A DNA stretch of 64,000 bases from Ga0077555 sp964500805. Its GTDB lineage: Bacteria > Pseudomonadota > Alphaproteobacteria > Rhizobiales > Hyphomicrobiaceae. Positions 1 through 8,923 of the stretch are shown one piece after another. Under the pieces are notes generated by a model, which saw nothing but the letters and a program-made list of their open reading frames with translations, was not told the origin of the DNA and did no database searches. The first letter of the stretch is position 1; every line of letters begins with the position of its first letter. Location of the stretch: positions 1 through 64,000 of the forward strand of contig CAZCQH010000025.1 of assembly GCA_964500805.1 (NCBI GenBank), written 5' to 3'. The position numbers and the translations under genes are program-made.

Positions 1-85
1 GGTGCTCCGCAGCATCGGAGGCTGCCAAGCCGCGTTGTCACACGACCAAGACCCATACCGGTCGTGCGCCCGGGAACGATCCGGT

Positions 86-1144
86 TCATGTGGTCGCCAG
101 CCGCTCCACGCCACGGGCAATGGGCCGGTATTGGCCTTGGCTGATCGCATGGACAACGCTCGGGTGCAGGTGCTGGCCCTCGTGCACGGGTCGCCGCGTT
201 CGGTCGAAACCCATACGTGTCACCAATCGGCCGAGCATCGGGCATTTGTGCCAGAATTCGGTGTACGAGGCCCGCCTGCTCGCGAATGCCGTCAGGCAGG
301 TCGTCGATGCGACCTCAGCCGCTTCGATCTCGAGGCCGCTCTCTCCGGCTTTGCCGAGAACCCACGACAGCGGAATGGATGACAGCCGAGCGTCGCTGTA
401 GCCGCCGCCGACATTGGTATGCGCGCCGGCGAAAAGCACTTCTTCGACCTTCTGCCCGGGGTACGCCGTATCGAGCCAGAGCTCCGGCCAGAACAAGCGG
501 CGCTCCTCGTCGAGCGCCACCGCATGACAAACATGCGCGACGTTCCTCGGTGAAATCTGGTGATAGCCGTTGAGCCAACGGCCGAAGGCCATGGCGCCGA
601 CCGTGTCCCAAAGCCCGAGAAATCGTATTGGCGCGGGAACTGTCCAATCAGGCTGAGCGAACGTGCGCCGCGAGCGGCAGCGATACATAGCATAGAGCTT
701 CGCCAGCTCGTGCTCCTTGATCAGATTGTTGCTCTTGGGAAGTCCCACGGCCTCGATGAAGCCCATCAGGCTCCGAACGGCAAAAGCACCGCGTGAGAAA
801 CCGAAGCCCATGATATGATCGCCGGGTTCCCACCGCTCCGACAAGAAGCGATAGGCATCCCGGATCCGCTCGGCGAGGCCGCGACCGGTCGCGCCATGCA
901 TGTATTGAACAACGCGCGAGCGCGAACAACCGACACCGGTGAGATAGAGCGCGGCGCCGGCCTGCCTGCGTAGCGGCGCGACGCTGCCATAGGGCCGAAG
1001 TCGATCGAGCTTCTCGCCCGTCAAGATCTCCCAAGTGGCGGCAACATTGGTTCGCGTCTCGACGAATCGGCCCGTTTCTGGATCCCGGTCGCATTGTCCC
1101 GGCGCGTTCCAGGTACCATCGATGCATACGACGAGCGTTTTCAC
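86..1144 (-). CDS. DUF2235 (Tle1-like) alpha/beta hydrolase
   Basis: A 352-residue protein of the DUF2235 family, serine hydrolases related to the phospholipase effector Tle1. The N-terminus LVVCIDGTWN is the family's conserved first strand. The nucleophile elbow is GFSRG, with Ser near residue 117, and LWDTVGA follows as a likely acid-bearing segment. No signal peptide or membrane segment is seen. The start used is GTG; the reading frame has no earlier convincing site. It stands alone, divergent from nothing obvious and with no type VI secretion gene in view, so an effector role is not supported. Housekeeping lipase or esterase is the safer reading; the true substrate is unknown. Confidence 0.85.
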   Translation of the reverse strand: MKTLVVCIDGTWNAPGQCDRDPETGRFVETRTNVAATWEILTGEKLDRLRPYGSVAPLRRQAGAALYLTGVGCSRSRVVQYMHGATGRGLAERIRDAYRFLSERWEPGDHIMGFGFSRGAFAVRSLMGFIEAVGLPKSNNLIKEHELAKLYAMYRCRSRRTFAQPDWTVPAPIRFLGLWDTVGAMAFGRWLNGYHQISPRNVAHVCHAVALDEERRLFWPELWLDTAYPGQKVEEVLFAGAHTNVGGGYSDARLSSIPLSWVLGKAGESGLEIEAAEVASTTCLTAFASRRASYTEFWHKCPMLGRLVTRMGFDRTRRPVHEGQHLHPSVVHAISQGQYRPIARGVERLATT

Positions 1145-1490
1145 GACACGGGTGCCCTGCGTGGATCTCTGGATGCGAAGTGGAGAAAGCGAGCTGCTGT
1201 CCCTCGAAACCAGAATGATACGTCGCGGACCCGAACTGAAATATCGATTGGCTAGTCACTTGATAGTCGGCTTGCATAGCCGAGCAACGGACAGCTTCAA
1301 CCTAGCAGCACATCACGAAAAGCCTCGGCGCAACGGCTCATAAGCATAGGCTGGACCGGCTTGGCTTGCTGGCGTCGGCTGTCGGTTTTCGATCCGCTCG
1401 GCATCGCAATACCAGCGCGGCACCGCCAGATGACGCTGCGCGCTGACCCGCACGAGGCAGCAGATCTGGATTGCTTGGCGGCGCGCCACG
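1145..1490. other. Intergenic region without a supported gene
   Basis: About 350 bases separate the DUF2235 gene from the protease gene, both on the - strand. It should hold the promoter of the DUF2235 gene. I see no convincing ORF, hairpin or repeat in it. Confidence 0.5.
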
Positions 1491-2936
1491 TCAGCGCGTG
1501 ACGCGGAGCCAGCCCGAAACGCCTTTACGATGGATGCGCAGCCGATAAGTCATGCCAGTGCGCTCCGCATAACGATAAAGGTGCTCCGCGTGCCGGATGT
1601 CGAAAGTGTCGATGCCGACGATCACGTCGCCCGGCCGCAACCCGATCTTGGCCGCGCGGCTGCCAGCAGCGACGTTGACGACTTGTGCCCCACGCATATC
1701 GCCAAAAAGCAGGTTGCCTGGCGCGATATCGGTGATGGTGAGGCCCTCGAGCCCGCCTTCGGCGGCCGTCAATACGTGCTCGGGACCGGGCTCCTGGATC
1801 TCCGCTGTCCTGAGCGCGAGCTGCTGGTCCCGGCCATTCGTGCGCACGATCAGGGGCAACTCGCTTCCGAGCGGGACTGTTACGACGCGCGTTCGGAATT
1901 CAGCGGCGCCGCGAACGGGTTTGCCGGCAATCTCAGTGACAATCGCGCCGGGGGCGATGCCTGCCAGAGCCGCCGGGGAATTGGGAACCACAGCGGTTAC
2001 GATGGCACCGCGATTTGTACCTGACATGACAGCAGCCGCGCGCTCGTGAGTGAGATCCTCGACGATCAGCCCCAGCGCGCCCCGGCGCATGCGGCCATGC
2101 CGGATGATCTCGCCCTTGATCGTGCGAGCCATATTGATCGGAATCGCGAATCCGATGCCGACATTGCCCGAGCTGCCCGCCGTCGCGGTATTGATCCCGA
2201 CGAGTTCGCCGCGCGTATTGATCAGCGCACCGCCCGAGTTGCCGGGATTGATGACGGCATCGATCTGGAAGAAGTCCTCGAACGCCTCGTGGCCGATCTC
2301 GCTGCGCATGCTCGCACTGACGATGCCCATGGTGGCCGTACCTTCGAGCCCGAAGGGATTGCCAATGGCGAGCACGACATCACCGACGCGCACCGTGTCG
2401 GAATTGCCCACGGGCAGCGCCTGCAGGCGCCGGTCTGCGACCTCGAGCACCGCGAGATCAGTGCCGATGTCGCGGCCCAACAAGCGCGCCGGAAGCAGAC
2501 GGCCATCCGAAAGGACGACCTCGATCTGAACAGCATCCTCGATGACATGATAGTTGGTCAGGATGTGGCCGTTGGGGGCGTCGATGATGACACCCGAGCC
2601 CCCTGAGCGCGCGGGGCGCGTTTGCGGCGCAATCGGGGTGAGCGGGCCCTCGCCGGCCGGAAACTCGATGGGTACCTGAACCGCACTCGTCACGCGCACG
2701 GTGACCACCGAGGGAATGGCATTGGCCAGCACGTCTGCGAATGACACCTGAGGTAATCGCGCCATGGCGGCAGGCGCGGGCAGTCGTGCCGACACGTCCT
2801 GGGCATCGCGTCCCGCGGTCGCGCTCGTCTGCGCCAGCAGCGAGGTGGCGGACGAACCAGCAAGCAGAGCTGCCGTGATGGCTGCAATCGACCATGGAGC
2901 GCGCATAGCATCGACCCGCTGTTGACGAACTGACAT
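1491..2936 (-). CDS. Periplasmic serine protease, HtrA/DegP family
   Basis: A 481-residue trypsin-like protease with two PDZ domains, the usual Do/DegP architecture. An N-terminal hydrophobic stretch ending near LLAQTSA is a likely Sec signal peptide. The catalytic triad is visible as His130 in LTNYHVIED, Asp160 in GTDLAVLEV and Ser234 in NPGNSGGAL. The PDZ domains follow from about residue 285 and from about 395. The family degrades or refolds damaged envelope proteins. A second Met at residue 11 (MRAPWS) is an equally possible start. The gene is followed downstream by the DUF2235 hydrolase after a long gap, so it is probably transcribed alone. Confidence 0.92.
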   Translation of the reverse strand: MSVRQQRVDAMRAPWSIAAITAALLAGSSATSLLAQTSATAGRDAQDVSARLPAPAAMARLPQVSFADVLANAIPSVVTVRVTSAVQVPIEFPAGEGPLTPIAPQTRPARSGGSGVIIDAPNGHILTNYHVIEDAVQIEVVLSDGRLLPARLLGRDIGTDLAVLEVADRRLQALPVGNSDTVRVGDVVLAIGNPFGLEGTATMGIVSASMRSEIGHEAFEDFFQIDAVINPGNSGGALINTRGELVGINTATAGSSGNVGIGFAIPINMARTIKGEIIRHGRMRRGALGLIVEDLTHERAAAVMSGTNRGAIVTAVVPNSPAALAGIAPGAIVTEIAGKPVRGAAEFRTRVVTVPLGSELPLIVRTNGRDQQLALRTAEIQEPGPEHVLTAAEGGLEGLTITDIAPGNLLFGDMRGAQVVNVAAGSRAAKIGLRPGDVIVGIDTFDIRHAEHLYRYAERTGMTYRLRIHRKGVSGWLRVTR

Positions 2937-3016
2937 TCGGTCCGGCGAGGCTTGCGCAAACCGTCAACGGGTCGACGCAAGTCTCGACGGTCGTGGTGTT
3001 GAACACCGCGGCGGCG

Positions 3017-3361
3017 TCACTTTGCCTCGACCATGGGCGGCATGTTGTTGCCCGTGGACGCGATATCCGTGAAGAATTTGTTCGAGTCGAACCCGGCCGG
3101 CACCTTGACGCCGCGGCTCTGCAGCTCGTCGAAGAAAGTCCTCGCATCGAACTTCTTGCCCGAGCTCACGCTCTTGGCGGCGAGGTCGTCGAAGAACTTT
3201 TTGCTGTCGAAGCCCTGCGGCATGTTCACGCTGCGCGCGCTAAGCTCATCGAAGAACTTCTTGCTATCGAAACCGCTGGCCTGCTGCGCGAACGCGGTCG
3301 AAAGGGCCAATGTGGATCCTACGACAGCAGCGGCAGCGATTCTGAGGAACGCTTTGTGCAT
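3017..3361 (-). CDS. Small exported protein with four 20-residue FDSKKFF repeats
   Basis: A 114-residue protein of unknown function. MHKAFLRIAAAAVVGSTLALSTAFAQQ is a clear signal peptide, cut after AFA. The mature part is almost wholly four gapless 20-residue repeats with consensus GFDSKKFFDELAARSVNMPQ; the third begins KFDARTFF and the fourth GFDSNKFFTDI. The ATG at 3361 is chosen because CTGGAG lies a good distance upstream and because the upstream extension of the frame has no signal sequence. It sits between the DegP protease and a divergent flavoprotein gene. I do not recognise the family. The repeat spacing suggests short amphipathic helices separated by turns. Confidence 0.75.
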   Translation of the reverse strand: MHKAFLRIAAAAVVGSTLALSTAFAQQASGFDSKKFFDELSARSVNMPQGFDSKKFFDDLAAKSVSSGKKFDARTFFDELQSRGVKVPAGFDSNKFFTDIASTGNNMPPMVEAK

Positions 3362-3761
3362 TGCTTTTCTCCAGGAGAATGCTTGCGAGGCCACCGTGGG
3401 TGCAGGTGGCACCGGTCGCGTACGTCGTGAGCCGGCATTGCGATACCTAGTGACGTAATCGCAAGCGCGGAAATACCGTTTGGCTATGATCTCGATATGC
3501 GCCGTGCATTCTCGAGCCGACGCTCGAGCATCGCACCGAATCTGAAATGCGCTTTGCGCCACATGTTCCGGGCCGATGCTGGGCAGGGCGTCCGGCTGTG
3601 CATGGACCAACCATAGCCCCAACGTATCGAAACGGCAGGCATTCGATATTTCACTTGGTTGGTGTCAGCGGCCATTCTGCGTGCACAACAGCTCGACGCC
3701 AGCGCAGGCGCTGACGACCGCACACCAGCATCGACAATCGCGCACTTGGGATGGGAAGGTC
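3362..3761. other. Divergent promoter region
   Basis: About 400 bases between the start of the repeat protein (- strand) and the flavoprotein (+ strand). Both promoters should lie here. No gene is supported; the flavoprotein frame stays open through it, but the internal ATG at 3762 has the ribosome binding site. Confidence 0.5.
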
Positions 3762-5186
3762 ATGGGCGACACAATCAAGGCGGACATTGCCATTATTGGC
3801 GCTGGCTCTGGCGGGCTATCGGTTGCAGCAGGGGCGGCTCAAATGGGAGCCAAGGTCGTGCTCGTCGAGCGCGACAAGATGGGTGGCGATTGCCTCAACA
3901 CGGGATGCGTGCCTTCGAAGGCCTTGATAGCTGCCGGTGAAGCGGCCGATAGTGTGCGACACTCGGGGCGGTTCGGCGTCAACGGTCATGAGCCGCGCAT
4001 CGATTTTACTAAGGTCCACGATCACGTGCACGGCGTGATTGCTGCCATCGCACCGCATGACTCGGTCGAGCGCTTCGAGGGACTCGGCGTTACCGTGATC
4101 CAGGACAGCGCCCGTTTCTCCGGCCCCCGCCAGATCATGGCCGGCGGCAAGTCCATAGAAGCGCGCCGCTTCGTCATCTCGACCGGCTCATCCGCCTTCG
4201 TGCCGCCGATCCCAGGCATCAAGGACGTGCCATATCTGACCAACGAGACCGTGTTCGACCTCGCGGAGGCACCGACGCATCTGATCGTCATTGGCGCCGG
4301 CCCGATCGGAATCGAGCTTGCCCAGGCGCACCGCCGGCTTGGCGCGAAAGTTACGGTGCTCGAGATGTTCATGATGATGCCGAAGGACGATCCGGAGGCC
4401 GTCAGCGTGGTGCGCGAGAAGATCCGCGCCGAAGGCATCGAACTTTTCGAAGGCGTCAAGGTCAAAGGAGTTGCGCGCGAGGGCAACACCATTGCCGCAC
4501 TGATCGAGGTCAACGGGCAAGACCTCAAGATCCACGGCTCGCACTTGCTGATTGCAGCGGGTCGCCGACCCAACGTGACGAACCTCGGTCTGGGCGACGC
4601 CGGAATCGAACACGATGCTAAAGGAATCAAGGTCGACGACCGGCTGCGCACGACGAACAGGCGCGTATTTGCGATCGGCGATGTCGCCGGCGGCTATCAG
4701 TTCACTCATATGGCCAGCTATCACGCGGGCATCGTGATCCGTAATGCGCTGTTCAATCTGCCGGCCAAGGTCGACTATCGGGCAGTTCCGTGGGTCACCT
4801 ACACGGATCCGGAGCTGTCGCACGTCGGCATGACCGAGGCGCAGACGAAAACGAAGGATGCAGCCGCGAAGGCGGTCAAGTGGCCGTTCAGCGAAAACGA
4901 TCGCGCCCAGGCTGAGCGCGCGACGGAAGGCTTCATTAAGGCAGTGGTGGGCAAAGGCGGCGTGATCCTCGGCGCGACAATTGTCGGCCGCCACGCCGGC
5001 GAGCTCATCCTGCCGTGGGTTCTGGCCGTGCAGAAGCGACTGACTGTGCGCGACATGGCCTCGGTCATCGCTCCCTATCCAACCCTCTCCGAAGTGTCGA
5101 AGCGGGTGGCGGGTGCCTGGTACACGCCGAGCCTCTTCTCCGAGCGCACGCGTCGCGTCGTGCGGCTGATGCAGCGGCTTCCTTGA
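3762..5186 (+). CDS. FAD-dependent pyridine nucleotide-disulfide oxidoreductase (MerA/Lpd-like)
   Basis: A 474-residue class I flavin disulfide reductase. FAD binding is seen in IAIIGAGSGG at the N-terminus, the redox pair in GGDCLNTGCVPSK (Cys44, Cys49), and NAD(P) binding in VIGAGPIGIELAQ. The C-terminal dimerisation segment reads APYPTLSE where dihydrolipoyl dehydrogenases have a catalytic His before PTLSE; here it is Tyr, as in mercuric reductase-like members. No N-terminal metal-binding domain and no C-terminal Cys pair are present, so it is neither a typical Lpd nor a typical MerA. The start at 3762 has GGGAAGG just upstream. It is followed by a TVP38 protein, a pairing common for this subfamily. 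Substrate unknown. Confidence 0.88.
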   Translation: MGDTIKADIAIIGAGSGGLSVAAGAAQMGAKVVLVERDKMGGDCLNTGCVPSKALIAAGEAADSVRHSGRFGVNGHEPRIDFTKVHDHVHGVIAAIAPHDSVERFEGLGVTVIQDSARFSGPRQIMAGGKSIEARRFVISTGSSAFVPPIPGIKDVPYLTNETVFDLAEAPTHLIVIGAGPIGIELAQAHRRLGAKVTVLEMFMMMPKDDPEAVSVVREKIRAEGIELFEGVKVKGVAREGNTIAALIEVNGQDLKIHGSHLLIAAGRRPNVTNLGLGDAGIEHDAKGIKVDDRLRTTNRRVFAIGDVAGGYQFTHMASYHAGIVIRNALFNLPAKVDYRAVPWVTYTDPELSHVGMTEAQTKTKDAAAKAVKWPFSENDRAQAERATEGFIKAVVGKGGVILGATIVGRHAGELILPWVLAVQKRLTVRDMASVIAPYPTLSEVSKRVAGAWYTPSLFSERTRRVVRLMQRLP

Positions 5187-5261
5187 GCCTGTCGAGCGCG
5201 AGGAAAAAACCAATCGAGACACCAACAGCCGGCAATCGCTCAATTCCCCGACGCCGGCTCA

Positions 5262-5310
5262 TCGGGACCCGGGTGTTGCCCCCTCAGCGACGTTGTTGCC
5301 CGGGTCCCGA
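5262..5310 (+). repeat. Perfect 12-bp inverted repeat upstream of the TVP38 gene
   Basis: TCGGGACCCGGG at 5262-5273 is perfectly mirrored by CCCGGGTCCCGA at 5299-5310 around a 25-base loop. It lies between the flavoprotein stop and the TVP38 start, 36 bases before the latter. There is no T-run after it, so it is not a standard intrinsic terminator. It could be an mRNA-stabilising or attenuating hairpin, or an operator. Confidence 0.7.
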
Positions 5311-5346
5311 ACCAATTCTCCCGATCGAGCAGCGAAGGAGCTCGCG

Positions 5347-6114
5347 ATGCAGACCAACCTGACGACCGATCTGCCGACGACCGAGATGCCGAAAGCGACA
5401 GCGCGGCGCACTTTGAACCCGAAGAAGCTGATCCCGCTCGCGCTGATCGTGGCCGCTCTTGGCACCGTCTACGGACTTGGACTGCATCGCTATCTGTCGT
5501 TCGAGCAGCTCCGGCTCCACCGCGGCGAATTGATGAGCTATGTGGCTACGATGCCGATCAAGGCGCTGCTGCTGTTCATCGCAACTTACGCCTTGGCAAC
5601 GGCACTCTCGCTGCCGGGTGGCGTCGTACTGACATTGACCGGCGGCTTTCTGTTTGGGATCTGGCAAGGCGCTGCCGCCGTGGTCGTCGGCGCGACCATT
5701 GGCGCGGCCATCATCTTCCTCGCGGCGCGGAGCATCTTGGCCGACACATTGCGCAGCAAAGCAGGACCGTGGCTCGCCAGGATGGAAGCGGGCTTCAAGG
5801 AAGATGCATTCAGCTATTTGCTGGTTCTGCGCCTCGTTCCCGGCTTTCCCTTCTTCATCGTCAACCTGGTGCCGGCGTTCCTGGGCGTTTCACTCTCCAC
5901 ATTCGTCGTCACGACGTTCATCGGCATCATTCCCGGAACCTTCGTTTTTGCCTCCATCGGTGCCGGCCTCGGCAGCATCTTCGACTCGATGGAGGAATTT
6001 TCCCTGAAGGGCGCGCTGACTCCTCAAGTCGTCACCGCACTCATAGGGCTCGCCGCCTTGTCGCTGCTGCCGGTGATTTACAAGCGCCTCAAGGCTCGCA
6101 ACAGCAAGGTCTGA
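5347..6114 (+). CDS. TVP38/TMEM64 (DedA-superfamily) membrane protein
   Basis: A 255-residue integral membrane protein of the TVP38/TMEM64 (VTT, SNARE-associated) family. There is a hydrophobic segment near residues 30-50 and several more through the protein. The family core is seen in LPGGVVLTLTGGFLFG and in the segment VLRLVPGFPFFIVNLVPA, where the conserved Arg and Pro fall. Members are thought to move or scramble lipids in the inner membrane. The start at 5347 has AAGGAG upstream. The preceding flavin reductase-like gene is a common neighbour of this family, which suggests a shared membrane or redox function not yet defined. Confidence 0.88.
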   Translation: MQTNLTTDLPTTEMPKATARRTLNPKKLIPLALIVAALGTVYGLGLHRYLSFEQLRLHRGELMSYVATMPIKALLLFIATYALATALSLPGGVVLTLTGGFLFGIWQGAAAVVVGATIGAAIIFLAARSILADTLRSKAGPWLARMEAGFKEDAFSYLLVLRLVPGFPFFIVNLVPAFLGVSLSTFVVTTFIGIIPGTFVFASIGAGLGSIFDSMEEFSLKGALTPQVVTALIGLAALSLLPVIYKRLKARNSKV

Positions 6115-6162
6115 GCGCGCGCATCTCACAAACCGCTTACTCGCTCTAGAAAGGAGCTTGCC

Positions 6163-7050
6163 ATGCCGTTGGAAATGGAACGACTGATCACCGAGCCGGC
6201 CATGCTGACAGAAAAGCTCGCCCAGCCGATCACGCACAATATGGCTGTGCTGAGCTCCATAGCCAACGAGTTTGCCGGGCGCACAGCCATCATCACGGGC
6301 TCAACGAGCGGCATCGGCCTCGGCATTGCGCGCAGCTTCGCTCAGGTCGGCATGAACGTGATGCTCAATGGCCTCGGCAACCGCGATGAGATCGAAGGCA
6401 TCCGTTCCGACATAGCGAGCATGTTCGGCGTCAAGGCGCGGTATTCGCCCGCCGATATGTCAAAGGCTGGCGACATCGCGCACCTGGTCGCCGAAACGCA
6501 GGACGCCTTCGGCCAGGTCGATGTTCTGGTCAACAACGCCGGCATCCAGCACGTGGAGGCGATCGAGACATTCCCGCCGGCCAAGTGGGATCTTATCATC
6601 GCCATCAACCTGACCTCGGCGTTTCACGCCATCCGAGCCGTCATTCCGCAAATGAAAGCGCGGAAGTGGGGACGCATCATCAACGTCGCCTCGGCGCATG
6701 GGCTCGTCGCATCGCCCTTCAAGTCCGCGTACGTTGCGGCCAAACACGGCATCGTCGGCCTGACCAAGACGGTAGCGCTCGAGACGGCCGAGCACGGCAT
6801 CACGTGCAATGCGATCTGTCCGGGCTATGTGCTCACTCCTCTGGTGCAGAAGCAGATCCCCGACACCGCCAAGGCGCGCGGGATCAGCGAGGCGGAGGTG
6901 ATCAAGAACGTGCTGCTCTATGCCCAGCCGACCAAGCAGTTCGTAACCGTCGAGCAGCTCGGTGGCCTCGCGGTATTCCTGACCTCGAACGCGGCAAGCT
7001 CGATCACGGGCACGGCGCTCCCTGTAGATGGCGGATGGACGGCGCACTGA
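6163..7050 (+). CDS. bdhA: 3-hydroxybutyrate dehydrogenase (SDR)
   Basis: A 295-residue short-chain dehydrogenase. TGSTSGIGLG is the NAD-binding glycine motif, NNAGIQHVE the structural NNAG, VASAHGL carries the catalytic Ser, and YVAAK the Tyr and Lys. The segments around HGLVASPFKSAYVAAKHG and NAICPGYVLTPLVQKQIP match 3-hydroxybutyrate dehydrogenases, which interconvert acetoacetate and D-3-hydroxybutyrate in polyhydroxybutyrate turnover. About 35 extra residues precede the Rossmann fold. The ATG at 6163 has AAAGGAG upstream. The patatin gene starts two bases after its stop, so the two are co-transcribed. Confidence 0.9.
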   Translation: MPLEMERLITEPAMLTEKLAQPITHNMAVLSSIANEFAGRTAIITGSTSGIGLGIARSFAQVGMNVMLNGLGNRDEIEGIRSDIASMFGVKARYSPADMSKAGDIAHLVAETQDAFGQVDVLVNNAGIQHVEAIETFPPAKWDLIIAINLTSAFHAIRAVIPQMKARKWGRIINVASAHGLVASPFKSAYVAAKHGIVGLTKTVALETAEHGITCNAICPGYVLTPLVQKQIPDTAKARGISEAEVIKNVLLYAQPTKQFVTVEQLGGLAVFLTSNAASSITGTALPVDGGWTAH

Positions 7051-7052
7051 CG

Positions 7053-8159
7053 ATGCAAAAAACAATCCATAGCGCAGAGGCAGGCGCATCGGGCCACGCA
7101 GCCGACCTGCCGCGCCAGACTGCCATGACGGTGGCGAACCTCAAGCCGGTGACGCTGGCACTGCAGGGCGGCGGCGCGCATGGCGCATTCGCCTGGGGCG
7201 TGCTCGACAAGCTGCTCGAGGATGGTCGGCTCGATATCGAAGCCATGAGTGCCACCAGCGCAGGCGCGATGAACGCAGTTGTTATGGCCTACGGCGTCTC
7301 GATCGGCGGACCAGATGGCGCTCGCGCCAAGCTCGACGAATTCTGGAAGGCCATCTCGGATGCTGGCCAGCTCTATAGCCCCGTGCGTACAGCGCCCTGG
7401 GAACGATGGATGCAGGCGTTCGGCATTCAGCAGGAATTTTCGCCATCGTTCATCGCTTTTCAGGCGATGACGCACGTCTTTTCGCCCTATCAGCTCAATC
7501 CGTTCAACTTCAATCCGCTGAAGGACGTGCTGGTGAAGGTCGTGAACTTCGAGCGGCTTCAAATCTGCCCGATTGCGACCCGGCTCTATATCAGCGCCAC
7601 CAACGTCAGGACCGGCAAGGTCAAGGTGTTCGAGAACTCACAACTGACGTCAGACGTCGTCATGGCGTCGGCCTGCCTTCCCTACGTATTCAAAGCTGTC
7701 GAGATCGATGGCGAGCACTATTGGGACGGCGGCTTCATGGGCAATCCCGCCATCTTTCCCCTGATCTACCGCAATGGTTGCAGGGACGTCGTCGTGGTGC
7801 ACATCAATCCTCTCGACCGTCACAAGCTGCCGGTGACCGCCACTGAGATCTTCGATCGCATGAACGAGATCTCGTTCAACTCGTCGCTGATGCGGGAGAT
7901 GCGTGCCATCGCATTCGTATCGCGCCTGATCGACGACGGCGCACTCGATCGCAACAAATACGCCCGCGTTCTCGTGCATTCTATTCGCGACGACGCGGTC
8001 ATGGAGCAGCTCGGCGTCGCCACGAAGCTCAATCCGGACTGGGATTTCTTGTGTCGTCTCAAGGAAGCGGGACGGCGCGCAGCGGATCGCTGGCTGACCG
8101 ACACGTACGACTCGGTCGGCCGTCAGTCGAGCATTGATCTTGCTCAGATCTATCTCTAG
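7053..8159 (+). CDS. Patatin-like phospholipase
   Basis: A 368-residue patatin-fold hydrolase with a Ser-Asp dyad. LALQGGGAHGAFAWG is the glycine-rich oxyanion loop, SATSAGAMNA holds the nucleophile Ser (ATSAG in place of GXSXG), and DGGFMGNP holds the Asp. There is no signal peptide. The ATG at 7053 nearly abuts the bdhA stop; MTVANLK at 7125 is a possible later start, since the first 24 residues look unstructured. Patatin genes next to bdhA are common in alphaproteobacteria, which fits a role in polyester granule or membrane lipid turnover, but the substrate is not proven. Confidence 0.88.
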   Translation: MQKTIHSAEAGASGHAADLPRQTAMTVANLKPVTLALQGGGAHGAFAWGVLDKLLEDGRLDIEAMSATSAGAMNAVVMAYGVSIGGPDGARAKLDEFWKAISDAGQLYSPVRTAPWERWMQAFGIQQEFSPSFIAFQAMTHVFSPYQLNPFNFNPLKDVLVKVVNFERLQICPIATRLYISATNVRTGKVKVFENSQLTSDVVMASACLPYVFKAVEIDGEHYWDGGFMGNPAIFPLIYRNGCRDVVVVHINPLDRHKLPVTATEIFDRMNEISFNSSLMREMRAIAFVSRLIDDGALDRNKYARVLVHSIRDDAVMEQLGVATKLNPDWDFLCRLKEAGRRAADRWLTDTYDSVGRQSSIDLAQIYL

Positions 8160-8314
8160 CTCGCGGCGGCGCGCGCGTGTGAAGCGCAAGTCATAGCTGA
8201 GCGCTATCGAACTACCAGCCAGACGATATTTCAGATCGAGATCAGTCACAGGCACAGTTGCCGTGCCGGCCAAGCTTCGAGCCATCCCGGGCCGGACGGA
8301 AACAGGAGTTGACC

Positions 8315-8806
8315 ATGACGACCAATTTTTCACTCGGTTCCTTCGGCCGCATCGCAACGACGGCGGCTCTCTTTGCCGGCGCGCTCATCTGGACATCAGG
8401 CCTTTCGTATGCAGGTCAGTGCCCGGCCGGCAGCGTAACGAACAACGGTGCAAAAGCTGGACCCGCCAAGCCCGACCGCGTCACCGACAAGGTGTTGAGC
8501 ATGATCCCGCTCGTCAATGAGCGAGTCGGGTTGAAAGAACACGCGCTGCGGCTGCGCCGGCTCGTCGTTCAGCCGGGCGGCGTCGTCGCTTGGCACAGCC
8601 ACGCTGACCGGCCGGCGATCATCTACGTCGTTTCAGGCTCGATCACCGAGCATTCGAGCACCTGCGCAGTGCCGATCGTGCATCGCGCGGGTGAAACGTC
8701 GACCGAATCAGGCGGCATCTCGCATTGGTGGAAGAACCACACCGACAAGCCGGTCGTTCTGCTCTCGGCCGACCTTCTCCACGACCAGAACGACAATCAC
8801 ATGTGA
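8315..8806 (+). CDS. Exported cupin-domain protein
   Basis: A 163-residue protein with an N-terminal signal peptide (hydrophobic ATTAALFAGALIWTSGLSYA, cut before GQCPAG) and a single cupin barrel. LRRLVVQPGGVVAWHSHADRPAIIYVVSG has the first cupin motif with the metal-binding His pair; the second motif region reads TESGGISHWWKNHTDKPV. Two Cys residues in the mature protein may form a disulfide. The ATG at 8315 has CAGGAG upstream. It follows the patatin gene by 155 bases. Function unknown; periplasmic metal-binding or small-molecule isomerase or dioxygenase activity are possibilities. Confidence 0.8.
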   Translation: MTTNFSLGSFGRIATTAALFAGALIWTSGLSYAGQCPAGSVTNNGAKAGPAKPDRVTDKVLSMIPLVNERVGLKEHALRLRRLVVQPGGVVAWHSHADRPAIIYVVSGSITEHSSTCAVPIVHRAGETSTESGGISHWWKNHTDKPVVLLSADLLHDQNDNHM

Positions 8807-8923
8807 CACCCGCGGTCCCAGCGGACCGCACCAAGGCTGCGCGCGAGACCGTTCCGTCCGGCACCGCGCGCAGCATTTTTCTGCACAGGAGCATGCCTCT
8901 CCAGCTCAGCAAAAGGGGGTGCC

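Noticed and set aside
86..1144. Type VI secretion effector
   Set aside because: DUF2235 is related to Tle1, but no VgrG, PAAR, Hcp or immunity gene is in view.
3362..3622. N-terminal extension of the FDSKKFF repeat protein
   Set aside because: The upstream residues lack similarity to the repeats, and the internal ATG begins a clear signal peptide with a ribosome binding site.
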